Shown piece by piece: positions 48,178 to 57,053 of a stretch of 57,518 nucleotides of DNA. Below the pieces are notes generated by a model. That model saw only the letters and a list, made by a program, of their open reading frames with translations, had not been told where the DNA came from and did no database searches. The DNA is from an uncultured Oleiphilus sp. (GTDB taxonomy: Bacteria > Pseudomonadota > Gammaproteobacteria > Pseudomonadales > Oleiphilaceae), in contig CAJWAD010000009.1 of assembly GCA_913020245.1 (NCBI GenBank), positions 1 to 57,518 on the forward strand, given 5' to 3'. Numbering within the stretch: position 1 is the stretch's first letter; the number at the start of each line of letters is the position of its first letter. A program made the translations under genes and the position numbers.

Positions 48178-48206
48178 ATAGTAATGAGCTATCGCGCCTC
48201 GGTCAA
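48178..48206 (-). promoter_or_regulatory. Sigma-70 promoter of tRNA-Asn
   Basis: On the minus strand TTGACC (48206-48201), a 17-base spacer and TACTAT (48183-48178), followed by the GC-rich discriminator ACGCGCC. The start would be about 8 bases before the mature tRNA 5' end. It sits just beyond the stop of the aspartate aminotransferase gene, giving the tRNA independent expression. Confidence 0.75.
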
Positions 48207-48210
48207 GCGT

Positions 48211-49395
48211 TTATCCTAGAACTTTTTTTATCCGTGAAACGGCATCAATTAACACGTCCATGCTGGTGGCAAAACTTAATCGCATGCAGCCTGGTGTACC
48301 GAAAGCAGACCCAGGAACCAGTGCGACGCCGGCTTCACTTAACAAGAACTCTGCCATGTCTACATCAGAATTTACGTGCTCATTAGCTTCAATAGCGGCA
48401 GAAAAATTTGGAAATACATAAAACGTTCCGTCGCCGTGTAAACATTCAATGCCGTTTATCTCATTTAGGGCGGCAACCAAATAGTCGTGGCGCTCCTTAA
48501 AGGCGACTACCATTTTAGCTACTTCATCTTGTGGCCCATTCAGTGCTTCTGTTGCCGCGGCTTGCGAAATAGAGGCTGGATTAGACGTGCTTTGCGACTG
48601 GGTTTTCTTCATCGCTGCGATCGCTTTTACCGGTCCTGCCGCGTAGCCAATACGCCAGCCTGTCATGCTGTACGCTTTTGATACGCCGTTAAATACAAAT
48701 GTGCGATCATATAAATCGGGGCAGACATTCAAGATGTTTACGAACTTTTCGTCTGTCCACAGAATGTGCTCATACATATCGTCTGTGACGATCATTACGT
48801 CTGGGAATTCACGCAGCACGGCACCCAAACTCTCTAGTTCTTTTCGTGTGTAAGCCATACCGGTTGGGTTAGATGGGCTATTCAACACAAATAAGCGAGT
48901 TTTGTCGGTAATCGCCGCGCGTAGTTGCGCGGCTGTTATTTTAAATCGCGCGTCTTGCGAGGCTTCAATAATTACAGGGGTTGCTTCGGCAATTTTAACC
49001 ATGTCTGGATACGACACCCAGTAAGGTGCGGGTATGATAACTTCATCGCCAGGGTTGAGCAGCGCAATAGCAAGGTTGAAAAAGCTATGTTTGCCACCGG
49101 ATGACACAAGTATTTGGTTGGCGTCGTAGTCGAAGCCATTATCACGTTTAAATTTTTTGATAATGGCTTGCTTGAGCGCCGGCGTTCCATCTACAGCTGT
49201 ATATTTTGTCTGGCCTTCATGAATTGCTTTAATGGCCGCTTGTTTAATATTGTCTGGTGTATCGAAATCAGGCTCGCCCGCACCGAGACCAATTATGTCA
49301 TGTCCAGCAGCGCGAAGTTCGTTCGCTTTGTTTGTTACTGCAAGGGTAGGCGAAGGTTTAATCAGTTGTACACGGTTGGATAATTTAACGTCCAA
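48211..49395 (-). CDS. Aspartate aminotransferase, subgroup Ib
   Basis: PLP-dependent class I enzyme of 394 residues interconverting aspartate/2-oxoglutarate and oxaloacetate/glutamate; some relatives also accept prephenate or aromatic acids. The cofactor lysine is Lys240 in NGVSKAYSMTGWRIGYAAG. GLGAGEPDFDTP, YWVSYPDM, NSPSNPTG and TDDMYE mark the Ib branch. The start appears to be TTG at 49395: the family begins DVKLSNRVQLIKPSPTLAV and GAGG lies 9 bases upstream; the longest frame starts at a TTG (49410) overlapping that GAGG. It is divergent from uvrB. Confidence 0.92.
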   Translation of the reverse strand: MDVKLSNRVQLIKPSPTLAVTNKANELRAAGHDIIGLGAGEPDFDTPDNIKQAAIKAIHEGQTKYTAVDGTPALKQAIIKKFKRDNGFDYDANQILVSSGGKHSFFNLAIALLNPGDEVIIPAPYWVSYPDMVKIAEATPVIIEASQDARFKITAAQLRAAITDKTRLFVLNSPSNPTGMAYTRKELESLGAVLREFPDVMIVTDDMYEHILWTDEKFVNILNVCPDLYDRTFVFNGVSKAYSMTGWRIGYAAGPVKAIAAMKKTQSQSTSNPASISQAAATEALNGPQDEVAKMVVAFKERHDYLVAALNEINGIECLHGDGTFYVFPNFSAAIEANEHVNSDVDMAEFLLSEAGVALVPGSAFGTPGCMRLSFATSMDVLIDAVSRIKKVLG

Positions 49396-49634
49396 GGTTT
49401 TTAGCCTCAATAAAGAGTAATAGTAACCGAGCTAATGCCGATGTTTTGTCGTAAATAGAGTTTTACACTAACGCGCGCTTTTATGTCTCTGTTTTTGTTA
49501 AACTTGTCTGCTAGTTTTGCAATGGGTTCAAGGCAAAATTTCTAGAAAAGTAATCAAGAGGGTGCGCTGCTCACTAGATTGCTTATTGCAATGTGTGACG
49601 AAGTCTATCATTCCTAACAACGTTCGGAAATATC

Positions 49635-51638
49635 ATGACCAAGGAATTTAAAGTTAACGCCCGTTTCAAGCCTGCCGGTGACCAGCCAAAAGCAATAAAA
49701 GGCTTAGTTGACGGTATAGAAGATGGCTTAGCGCATCAAACCTTACTCGGGGTAACGGGCTCGGGTAAAACATTTACTATTGCCAATGTGATAGAGGCCG
49801 TGCAGCGTCCAACGATTATCATGGCGCACAACAAAACCCTGGCGGCGCAACTGTATGGCGAGTTTCGAGAGTTTTTTCCGGATAACTCGGTTGAATATTT
49901 TGTGTCTTACTATGACTATTATCAGCCAGAGGCTTATGTGCCGTCTTCGGATACCTTCATCGAAAAAGACGCGTCGGTTAACGATCATATTGAACAGATG
50001 CGTCTTTCGGCGACCAAAGCGTTAATGGAGCGCAAAGATTCGATTATTGTGGCGACGGTATCCGCTATTTATGGTTTAGGTGATCCGAGTTCTTATCTAA
50101 AAATGATGCTTCACCTCGATCGCGGTGATCAAATTTCGCAAAGAAAGGTTATTCAACGCTTAGCCGAACTTCAGTACACGCGCAATGATATTGAGCTGCA
50201 TCGTGCTACCTATCGCGTACGCGGTGATGTAATAGATGTTTATCCTGCGGAATCGGAGCGTGATGCCTTACGCATTGAGCTATTTGATGATGAAGTTGAA
50301 AATTTAAGTGAGTTTGATCCACTGACCGGCGAGGTTTTGCGGCGTGTGCCCCGTATTACGATTTATCCCAAATCGCATTATGTTACGCCGCGTGAACAAA
50401 TTTTGAATGCAGTTGATAACATTAAAGAAGAGCTAGGCGGTCGATTAACGCAGTTACGTGAACTAAGCAAGCTTGTGGAGGCCCAGCGATTAGAAGAACG
50501 CACGCGCTACGATACTGAAATGATGGTAGAGCTTGGTTATTGCAACGGTATTGAGAACTACTCACGTTATCTTTCAGGCAGAGAACGGGGCGCGCCACCG
50601 CCGACCTTGTTCGATTACCTCCCAGATAATGCGTTGATGATTATTGATGAGTCGCATGTGACCGTGCCACAAATAGGCGCTATGTATAAAGGTGACCGTT
50701 CCCGCAAAGAAACATTAGTTGAATTTGGTTTTCGTTTACCAAGTGCGTTGGATAATCGTCCAATGCGGTTTGACGAATGGGAGTCGATTGCGCCACAAAT
50801 GATTTTTGTATCCGCGACGCCATCGCAATACGAAGCCGACCATGCTGGGCAAATTGTTGAGCAGGTAGTGAGGCCGACAGGTCTGTTAGATCCAACGATC
50901 GAGATTCGCCCAGCGACCACACAAGTTGACGATTTGTTGGGGGAGATTCACAAAACGGTCGCGCTTAATGAGCGAGTGCTTGTGACAACATTAACTAAAC
51001 GGATGGCGGAAGACCTTACCGATTTTTTAATGGAGCATGGCGTGCGTGTTCGTTATTTGCATTCAGACATTGATACCGTAGAGCGGGTCGAGATTATTAG
51101 AGACTTACGTAAAGGTACGTTTGATGTATTGGTGGGTATCAACTTACTTCGCGAGGGCTTGGACATGCCAGAAGTATCATTGGTGACAATCTTGGATGCA
51201 GATAAAGAAGGTTTTTTGCGCTCCGAGCGGTCATTAATACAGACCATTGGGCGGGCTGCAAGAAACTTGAATGGCCGGGCAATTTTGTATGCGGATCGCG
51301 AAACAGGTTCAATGAAGAAAGCTATCGATGAGACGCAGCGGCGGCGAGAAAAACAAGCGGCACATAATTTAAAACATGGTATCGAGCCAAAAGGTTTGGA
51401 AAAGAGCGTGATCGACATTATGGAAGGCGCTGTTGTTATTCCCGGCTCTGGTAAAACAAAAAGTGCGCGGAGTCGTATTGTGGATTCGTTAACTGAGAAT
51501 GAGGTGAATTCTGAGCCTGTGTTTAAACAAATTGCTAAGTTAGAAGATGAAATGTACAAAGCAGCAAAAGACCTCGACTTCGAGAAAGCCGCTACGTTAC
51601 GTGACCGTATCAGTACCTTAAAACATAGCCAAAACTGA
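49635..51638 (+). CDS. uvrB: Excinuclease ABC subunit B
   Basis: DNA-damage recognition helicase of nucleotide excision repair, working with UvrA and UvrC. 667 residues. Walker A is GVTGSGKT (39-46). The beta-hairpin region begins [21 protein letters not shown]. Helicase motifs follow: [51 protein letters not shown] and QTIGRAARN. The UVR motif that contacts UvrC is at about 626-661. No convincing LexA box is visible in the 239 bases upstream, so SOS control is not supported from sequence. Confidence 0.98.
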   Translation: MTKEFKVNARFKPAGDQPKAIKGLVDGIEDGLAHQTLLGVTGSGKTFTIANVIEAVQRPTIIMAHNKTLAAQLYGEFREFFPDNSVEYFVSYYDYYQPEAYVPSSDTFIEKDASVNDHIEQMRLSATKALMERKDSIIVATVSAIYGLGDPSSYLKMMLHLDRGDQISQRKVIQRLAELQYTRNDIELHRATYRVRGDVIDVYPAESERDALRIELFDDEVENLSEFDPLTGEVLRRVPRITIYPKSHYVTPREQILNAVDNIKEELGGRLTQLRELSKLVEAQRLEERTRYDTEMMVELGYCNGIENYSRYLSGRERGAPPPTLFDYLPDNALMIIDESHVTVPQIGAMYKGDRSRKETLVEFGFRLPSALDNRPMRFDEWESIAPQMIFVSATPSQYEADHAGQIVEQVVRPTGLLDPTIEIRPATTQVDDLLGEIHKTVALNERVLVTTLTKRMAEDLTDFLMEHGVRVRYLHSDIDTVERVEIIRDLRKGTFDVLVGINLLREGLDMPEVSLVTILDADKEGFLRSERSLIQTIGRAARNLNGRAILYADRETGSMKKAIDETQRRREKQAAHNLKHGIEPKGLEKSVIDIMEGAVVIPGSGKTKSARSRIVDSLTENEVNSEPVFKQIAKLEDEMYKAAKDLDFEKAATLRDRISTLKHSQN

Positions 51639-51861
51639 GCGCTAGATTTGTAATTATGACAAAACATTGACGAATTTGTGCACAATCCAAGTCGATAAGA
51701 TCAATGCGACGTAAAATTTTGTGAATTTAAAACTTCGAGATTGATAGGCGCGTAAGTCATTGAAATATATAGATAAATAAACTGATCAAAAAATGATCAA
51801 TCTAAGGAGCTGCTCCATTTTATGCGGGGTTTGAGCGTTTTGGAAGGTGTTGTGCACAAAG

Positions 51862-51884
51862 TTATCCACAGATTTTGTGGGTAA
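51862..51884. promoter_or_regulatory. Inverted pair of DnaA boxes
   Basis: TTATCCACA (51862-51870) fits the DnaA consensus TTATNCACA exactly. TGTGGGTAA (51876-51884) is TTACCCACA on the minus strand, one mismatch. They face each other across five bases; the same sequence can also fold as a 9-bp hairpin with one G-T pair, so an RNA role is the alternative explanation. Confidence 0.5.
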
Positions 51885-51997
51885 TTATAAATCATGTATT
51901 GATATTGGTTCGCATCTGGATGTCAAGACCTTTTATTGCTTTTTACCGTTAATTTTTAATGGCGTGTTTTGCGGCCGATCAATACTTCCGTTATTAC

Positions 51998-52013
51998 ACG
52001 CAAGCGTTATACT
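51998..52013 (+). promoter_or_regulatory. PurR-like operator overlapping the pyrD -10
   Basis: ACGCAAGCGTTATACT matches the PurR consensus ANGCAANCGNTTNCNT at 10 of 12 specified positions. It ends in TATACT (52008-52013), the best -10 near pyrD. E. coli pyrD is a known PurR target. No good -35 was found, and presence of a PurR regulator in this organism is unknown. Confidence 0.4.
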
Positions 52014-52065
52014 GACCGCATTAATCGACTGTACTGCACGCATACACGAAATAGTTTGGAACATT

Positions 52066-53088
52066 ATGGCTTATTCTTTGGCAAGAAATTTACTCTTTAA
52101 ATTGCAACCCGAAACCGCTCACGAGTTGTCGCTTGATACAATGAGTGCCGCACATCGGTTAGGATTGTTGAAACCGTTCATGAGTAAAATACAACCTTTG
52201 CCAGTGAAGGTAATGGGGCTCGATTTTCCAAACCCTGTTGGGTTAGCAGCAGGCTTAGACAAAAATGCTGAATATATCGATGCAATGGGTGCGCTCGGTT
52301 TTGGTTTTGTTGAGGTCGGCACGGTGACACCCAAAGCACAGCCAGGCAATCCAAAGCCACGTTTATTTCGATTGCCAGAGAAAGAGGCGGTTATTAATCG
52401 AATGGGTTTTAATAATAATGGTCTTGATCCGCTCATTGCGCGCGTGAAAAAATCTAATTTCGCTGGGCCTATCGGTATAAATATTGGTAAGAATTTTAGT
52501 ACGCCTGTTGAGCAGGCAAATGATGACTACCGTGAATGTTTGAGAGCGGCTTACGATTATGCTGACTATATTACCGTCAATGTTTCTTCGCCGAATACAC
52601 CGGGCTTGCGCACTCTCCAATTTGGTGATGCATTAACCACCTTGCTCGATATGGTTAAGTACGAACAAAATATTTTAGCTGAGCAAGCAGGACGCTACGT
52701 GCCTATTGCTGTAAAGATTGCGCCCGACATGACAGAAGACGAGGTTCGTTTGGTGGCAAACGCTATTCGGTCTCGTAAGTTAGATGCCGTGATTGCGAGT
52801 AACACAACATTAGATCGTGCTGCGGTGCAAGGCCTCAAGTATGCTGACGAAGCGGGTGGCTTGAGTGGTTTGCCGATTAGAGAAAAATCTACAAAGATGA
52901 TTCGGGTGCTGGCGGATAGCTTGGAAGGCGATCTTCCAATTATCGGCGTCGGTGGAATCATGAATGGTGATGATGCCGTGGAGAAAATTAAGGCGGGTGC
53001 ATCGTTAGTACAAATTTATACGGGCTTTATTTACCATGGTCCCGCGTTGGTGCGAGATTGTGTTGAAGCAATTCGATTTGCTAAATGA
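52066..53088 (+). CDS. pyrD: Dihydroorotate dehydrogenase (quinone), class 2
   Basis: Membrane-associated FMN enzyme of 340 residues in pyrimidine synthesis, passing electrons from dihydroorotate to ubiquinone. The N-terminal amphipathic part [20 protein letters not shown] is the class 2 quinone-site extension. [17 protein letters not shown] and [20 protein letters not shown] follow, then the catalytic serine region [22 protein letters not shown] and VGGIMNG. The ATG at 52066 has TTTGGA 6 bases upstream and starts like its homologues; the longer frame to 51847 is not supported. Confidence 0.97.
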   Translation: MAYSLARNLLFKLQPETAHELSLDTMSAAHRLGLLKPFMSKIQPLPVKVMGLDFPNPVGLAAGLDKNAEYIDAMGALGFGFVEVGTVTPKAQPGNPKPRLFRLPEKEAVINRMGFNNNGLDPLIARVKKSNFAGPIGINIGKNFSTPVEQANDDYRECLRAAYDYADYITVNVSSPNTPGLRTLQFGDALTTLLDMVKYEQNILAEQAGRYVPIAVKIAPDMTEDEVRLVANAIRSRKLDAVIASNTTLDRAAVQGLKYADEAGGLSGLPIREKSTKMIRVLADSLEGDLPIIGVGGIMNGDDAVEKIKAGASLVQIYTGFIYHGPALVRDCVEAIRFAK

Positions 53089-53123
53089 TATCAAGAAGAA
53101 TGCTCGTCGAGGCCTAAACGTCA

Positions 53124-53156
53124 ATCAAAAAAAAATAAAGCCCGCTGTAGCGGGCT
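53124..53156 (-). terminator. Terminator of rmf
   Basis: AGCCCGC (53139-53145), loop TGTA and GCGGGCT (53150-53156) form a perfect stem. Read on the minus strand it is followed by TTTATTTTTTTTT, a strong intrinsic terminator for rmf. On the + strand it may also stop pyrD transcripts, but only ATAATAG follows there. Confidence 0.85.
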
Positions 53157-53226
53157 ATAATAGAGGCACTACGTCCCCTGCTTTATAGTTAAATCATAAA
53201 CATGATTAACTAATCTTAGATACTTT

Positions 53227-53430
53227 TTAGACTGAGGGAAGTCGGTGAATGCCCGACACCCCTGTCATACCGTTCCAGTTGTCTTCTCTGCCTTCTCGCC
53301 AGCCGTTAAGCCAATCCTGTTGAATATCATCTGAATAGTTTTCGCAGAGTGATTTGGACTTGCCTGTAATACCTGCTTGATAACCCTTATTAAATGCACG
53401 CTGACCTAAATCTCTTTTTTGTCTTCTCAT
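53227..53430 (-). CDS. rmf: Ribosome modulation factor
   Basis: Small basic protein of 67 residues that dimerises 70S ribosomes into inactive 100S particles in stationary phase. It starts MRRQKRDLGQRAFNKGYQAG and has GKSKSLCEN, WLNGWREGREDNW and GMTGVSGIHRL, the longer Pseudomonas-type form. The ATG at 53430 is preferred over a GTG two codons upstream; GAGG lies 10 bases before it. It is convergent with pyrD, the usual neighbour in pseudomonads. Confidence 0.94.
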   Translation of the reverse strand: MRRQKRDLGQRAFNKGYQAGITGKSKSLCENYSDDIQQDWLNGWREGREDNWNGMTGVSGIHRLPSV

Positions 53431-53515
53431 TCGCACTGAACCTCAGTTAATCATTTTTTGCTGATGAATTTACGAAATAATTGGAATTAAAGAGGCTCCT
53501 CTTAGCACCGGTTAA

Positions 53516-53543
53516 ATTATATAGCTCTATAGTTTTCACCCAA
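53516..53543 (-). promoter_or_regulatory. rmf: Candidate rmf promoter
   Basis: On the minus strand TTGGGT (53543-53538), a 16-base spacer and a perfect TATAAT (53521-53516). The start would be near 53509, giving a leader of about 80 bases that contains the 6-bp hairpin AAGAGG-AG-CCTCTT. The poor -35 fits a growth-phase-controlled promoter. Confidence 0.5.
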
Positions 53544-53649
53544 ATTAGGGTTTTTGTGAGCACTTAAGTCGTGCTTCGAGCTACGCATATATTGCAAATA
53601 TCTACTACTTACTCAGTTATCTATGCAAGCCCTTTCCACGCTAGCGGCG

Positions 53650-53670
53650 AAGGCAAATGGATGCCTTTTT
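53650..53670 (+). terminator. Orphan terminator-like hairpin
   Basis: AAGGCA (53650-53655), loop AATGGA and TGCCTT (53662-53667) with T run to 53670. It lies in the + direction but more than 250 bases before the next + gene and with no + gene upstream after pyrD, so it may end an unannotated small RNA or a leader attenuator of rlmL. Confidence 0.4.
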
Positions 53671-53883
53671 AACAGGGTTACGACTGCTCTGCCTGAAAAG
53701 AGAGACGTAATACTTTTAACGCCGCTTCCATGAATGCATATGATTTCCTGAGTACGACCTTAGTAAATCAGATAACTTAGTTAAAAGTATACGAATTATT
53801 TTTTATATCTGACCTGCATTTTATAGGGTCTTGGTATAACGCTTGTTATCGCTTTGTTTACTTTGATTCGTTTGTTGTTAACG

Positions 53884-53889
53884 TATAAT
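53884..53889 (+). promoter_or_regulatory. rlmL: -10 element of the rlmL promoter
   Basis: A perfect TATAAT 36 bases before the rlmL ATG. The only -35-like sequence is TTGATT with a short 15-base spacer (53863-53868), so the pair is imperfect. Confidence 0.45.
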
Positions 53890-53924
53890 CGCATTCGTTT
53901 GAATGTATTTACTTTGGAAACTTT

Positions 53925-56171
53925 ATGTCGCAAAACGCAACGTTTGATTCTCTTGAGCTTTATGTCTCATGTCCAAGAGGTTTGCAGTATGTTCTGGAAG
54001 ATGAGCTTAAAGAGCTTGGATTTGCTAAAACAAAAGCCATTCCTGGTGGTGTGGAGTGCCAAGGTGACTTAGCAGCCGTTTATCGCACATTGCTTTGGTC
54101 GCGGGTTGCAAACCGCGTTCAGCTTATTTTATCAAAGGCGAAAATTGAAACCGCGGAGGATTTGTACGATTTGTCAGCCAGTATTGATTGGACAAAACAC
54201 TTCGCGGAAACAGATACGTTTGCCGTAAATTTTTGGGGTACTAATAAGCTTATTTCAAATACAACATTTGGCGCGCTTAAAATTAAGGATGCGATTGTCG
54301 ACCAGTTTCGCTCAAAATTAGATCAGCGGCCCGATGTCGATAAAGTACAACCGAATATTTTAGTGAGTGCGCGGCTGGCAAAAGGAATCGTCTCTATTTC
54401 GCTTGATGTATCGGGTGAAAGTTTGCACAAGCGGGGCTATCGCCTTGATACGGGGATGGCACCATTAAAAGAAAATCTCGCCGCTGGTATTTTAAAACAG
54501 GCGCGTTGGCCAAAAGACTTTTCAAATGAGTCGGGTTTAATTGATCCGATGTGTGGGTCCGGTACCTTTCTTATTGAGGGTGCCATGATAGCCCTTGATA
54601 TGGCACCAAATTTAAATCGTACGGCTTGGGGGTTTGATTATTGGAAAGGCCATAAACCGAGTTTATGGCGTGCGATGGTTAAAGAAGCTCAGGAACGGTT
54701 CCTGAAGGGATGTGAAAATTATCGTGGACGAATTGTTGGTTTTGATCATGACGCGAAAGTTGTTGGGCGTGCTTGGCAAAATGTAGAGCGTGCAGGTTTG
54801 AAAGAATTTATTCATATTGAAAAACGCGCCATTCAAGACTTTTCTGTATTTGACGGTTGTAAACAAGGGCTGCTTGTTTGTAACCCGCCATATGGCGAGC
54901 GCTTGGGTGAGATGAAAGAGCTTGAAACCTTGTATCTTCAATTGGGTGATGTTTTGCAAGCCGACTTAGGCGGGTGGAGAGCGGCTATTTTTACCTCTAA
55001 TGAACAGCTTTCGAGAAAAATAGGTTGGCGCAGCTATAAACAGTACAAGCTGATGAATGGCGGGCTCGAGGCACTGTTGGCATTGTTTGATTGTCAGCCA
55101 CAAAACCGTTACAAATCCGAGTGGTTGAGTCCGGAAGAGTTGCTTTCGCAGCCTTCACGCTGGCGCATAAGCAATGACGAGCGGGCCCAAATGTTCCGCA
55201 ATCGGCTGAAAAAAAATGCTAAAAATCTATCAAGGTGGTTAAAGCGTGAATCGATTTCATCTTATCGATTATACGATGCCGACATGCCAGAATTTGCAGT
55301 CGCAATTGACCTGTATCAAACATTGAACAAAGAGCGATTTTTGCACGTTCAAGAGTATGCGCCGCCAAAATCGGTGAATTCGAAGGCGGCGCTTGAGCGC
55401 TTGTCAGAGGCATTATTTATAATAAAAGAAAGTTTAGATATTGCCCCAGAGAGAATTTTCTTGAAACGCCGCGAGATACAAAAGGGCCATTCTCAATATG
55501 AAAAACAAGATAAGGCAAGAGAATTTTTCGTCGTGGAAGAAGCGGATGCAAAGCTACGCGTTAATTTTCAAGATTATTTAGATACCGGTTTATTTCTCGA
55601 CCATCGTCCTATCCGACGCTGGGTCCGTGCGCATGCAAAAGGTAAGCGCGTATTAAATTTATTCTGTTATACCGCCAGCGTTTCTGTGCATGCTGCCCTA
55701 GGTGGCGCGACTTCTAGCCTGAGTATTGATATGTCTTCGACATACTTAGAATGGGGTGCAAAGAATTACAAACTAAATCATATGAATAAAGATCAGCACC
55801 GGTTCGAGCGCGCTGATTGCACCGCGTGGTTGAAAGCGTCTTCGGAAGCGATCAAAACCGGTGAAGAGAAACCACGTTTTGATTTGATCTTCATTGATCC
55901 CCCAAGCTTTTCTAATTCCAAGCGTATGGACGGGATATTTGATGTACAACGCGATCACTATGCGATGCTGAACCAAGCAATGGATTTATTAACGAAAGAG
56001 GGCGTGTTGGTATTTTCCAACAACTTTAGAAAATTTCAATTAGATGAGCGGCTGTGCAGTGAATTTGTTGTAAAAAATATCACGCGTGATACCTTCGACC
56101 CAGACTTTATAAGGCGGGGTAATATTCACCAATGTTATTTGCTTACCCAAAAAGTGAAAGTTGAAAATTGA
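53925..56171 (+). CDS. rlmL: 23S rRNA (guanine-N2/-N7)-methyltransferase RlmKL
   Basis: Fused enzyme of 748 residues; in E. coli the N-terminal half makes m2G2445 and the C-terminal half m7G2069 in 23S rRNA. The N-terminal part has a THUMP domain (about 50-160) and the RlmL methyltransferase with DPMCGSGTFLIEGA and the catalytic motif LVCNPPYGERLG. The second methyltransferase, RlmK, has LNLFCYTASVSVHAALGGA and DLIFIDPPSFSNSKRM. The length and order match the gammaproteobacterial fusion. Only 4 bases separate its stop from the convergent barrel-protein gene. Confidence 0.97.
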   Translation: MSQNATFDSLELYVSCPRGLQYVLEDELKELGFAKTKAIPGGVECQGDLAAVYRTLLWSRVANRVQLILSKAKIETAEDLYDLSASIDWTKHFAETDTFAVNFWGTNKLISNTTFGALKIKDAIVDQFRSKLDQRPDVDKVQPNILVSARLAKGIVSISLDVSGESLHKRGYRLDTGMAPLKENLAAGILKQARWPKDFSNESGLIDPMCGSGTFLIEGAMIALDMAPNLNRTAWGFDYWKGHKPSLWRAMVKEAQERFLKGCENYRGRIVGFDHDAKVVGRAWQNVERAGLKEFIHIEKRAIQDFSVFDGCKQGLLVCNPPYGERLGEMKELETLYLQLGDVLQADLGGWRAAIFTSNEQLSRKIGWRSYKQYKLMNGGLEALLALFDCQPQNRYKSEWLSPEELLSQPSRWRISNDERAQMFRNRLKKNAKNLSRWLKRESISSYRLYDADMPEFAVAIDLYQTLNKERFLHVQEYAPPKSVNSKAALERLSEALFIIKESLDIAPERIFLKRREIQKGHSQYEKQDKAREFFVVEEADAKLRVNFQDYLDTGLFLDHRPIRRWVRAHAKGKRVLNLFCYTASVSVHAALGGATSSLSIDMSSTYLEWGAKNYKLNHMNKDQHRFERADCTAWLKASSEAIKTGEEKPRFDLIFIDPPSFSNSKRMDGIFDVQRDHYAMLNQAMDLLTKEGVLVFSNNFRKFQLDERLCSEFVVKNITRDTFDPDFIRRGNIHQCYLLTQKVKVEN

Positions 56172-56175
56172 AAAA

Positions 56176-56898
56176 TTAAAACTCGTACTTGAGCAGGGTA
56201 TTGAGTTGGTAGACTTTAATACCCGACGCGTCATCATTCAGCAAGCGACCATATTCCCATGTCCAATACCAGTTTTTGGCAATTGAGAAGTCAACACCGA
56301 CTAACCAAGTAGTGCTGAAGTTAGTGCCAAACAAGTCTTCCTCCATCTCAAGGCGAGACGGTTGCACTACGGTCACCCTAGGTAATATTAAGTTTAGTTG
56401 ATCAAGCGGTATAAATATCTCCTTTTGGTAGCGCGTAAAATCAGCATCGAAAATAGAAACACCGTATTGTGCGAAGACATTAGCATAATCAGTGATGGGG
56501 TAGGCCGCGCCGATATACCAGTTAAACCAGTAACTCATATTTATTTCAGCGATATCGTCCAAAGTCTCAGAGGCTATACCTTGGCCGTATCTTAGCTCTG
56601 TTTTAAAATGATCGGTAATGTAGGTCCCCCAAACGAGCGTAGCGGCATATGTATCTGCTTTTAGAGGGAATTGTCGGCTGACTATGTCCTCAGAAATTTC
56701 ACCATCGTCAAGAACTTGAAAATTTTCGACCGCCACAAGTTCAATGGACTTGAATTTATTATAGTTGAGCCCAAAAGCAACATAATCTTTTCCCTCTTTC
56801 TGATGTTCAAGTTCATTGGCATTTGCAACGATATTTACCACAAACGCGAACATGAATACGCTCAAATTGGGTAAAGTGGGTAGTTTGAAAGCCAGCAT
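56176..56898 (-). CDS. Outer-membrane beta-barrel protein
   Basis: A 240-residue exported protein. The signal peptide (LSVFMFAFVVNIVANA, cleavage likely after NANA-type site near residue 26) precedes alternating amphipathic strands typical of small OmpA/OmpW-like porin-fold proteins, for example SYWFNWYIGAAYPI and NVFAQYGVSIF. The last residues LNTLLKYEF end in Phe, the BAM recognition signature. The start at 56898 gives the signal peptide at the N-terminus; the open frame to 56982 does not. The specific function is unknown. A convergent overlap-free junction with rlmL leaves no room for a separate terminator. Confidence 0.8.
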   Translation of the reverse strand: MLAFKLPTLPNLSVFMFAFVVNIVANANELEHQKEGKDYVAFGLNYNKFKSIELVAVENFQVLDDGEISEDIVSRQFPLKADTYAATLVWGTYITDHFKTELRYGQGIASETLDDIAEINMSYWFNWYIGAAYPITDYANVFAQYGVSIFDADFTRYQKEIFIPLDQLNLILPRVTVVQPSRLEMEEDLFGTNFSTTWLVGVDFSIAKNWYWTWEYGRLLNDDASGIKVYQLNTLLKYEF

Positions 56899-57053
56899 GG
56901 CTGCTTTATACTCCAAAAAAGTAGATCTGTGTTGGGATGAATGACGTCGGACAAGTATGCTGATATACACTGGCCAGTTCAAAGAATAGAGTCACAAAGT
57001 CTTTGTTGTAGTTTAAAAAACTGTAAAATTCACATTGTCTATGAGTTATACAA

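Larger units (their letters stand above)
51639..52065. other. uvrB-pyrD intergenic region with DnaA-box-like cluster
   Basis: 427 bases without a believable gene. The open frame running from 51847 into pyrD is unlikely to be translated before 52066. It contains TTGTGCACAA twice (51676-51685 and 51850-51859), a perfect DnaA box TTATCCACA, a near-match in the opposite direction, GATC sites, an inverted repeat TGATCA-N5-TGATCA (51783-51799), an AT-rich patch near 51755-51800 and, close to pyrD, a PurR-like palindrome over a -10. Confidence 0.6.
53431..53924. other. rmf-rlmL divergent intergenic region
   Basis: 494 bases. On the left are the rmf leader, with an AAGAGG/CCTCTT hairpin (53489-53504), and the rmf promoter; on the right is the rlmL promoter. 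Between them is a terminator-like hairpin on the + strand (53650-53670) with no gene in front of it. No protein-coding frame stands out. Confidence 0.5.

Noticed and set aside
49396-49634. Search for a LexA box before uvrB
   Set aside because: No CTGT-N8-ACAG or close variant is visible, so SOS control is not claimed.
51847-52065. 73-residue N-terminal extension of PyrD
   Set aside because: It spans the DnaA-box and PurR-like sites, has no ribosome-binding site and is not part of class 2 PyrD; translation from 52066 fits the family.
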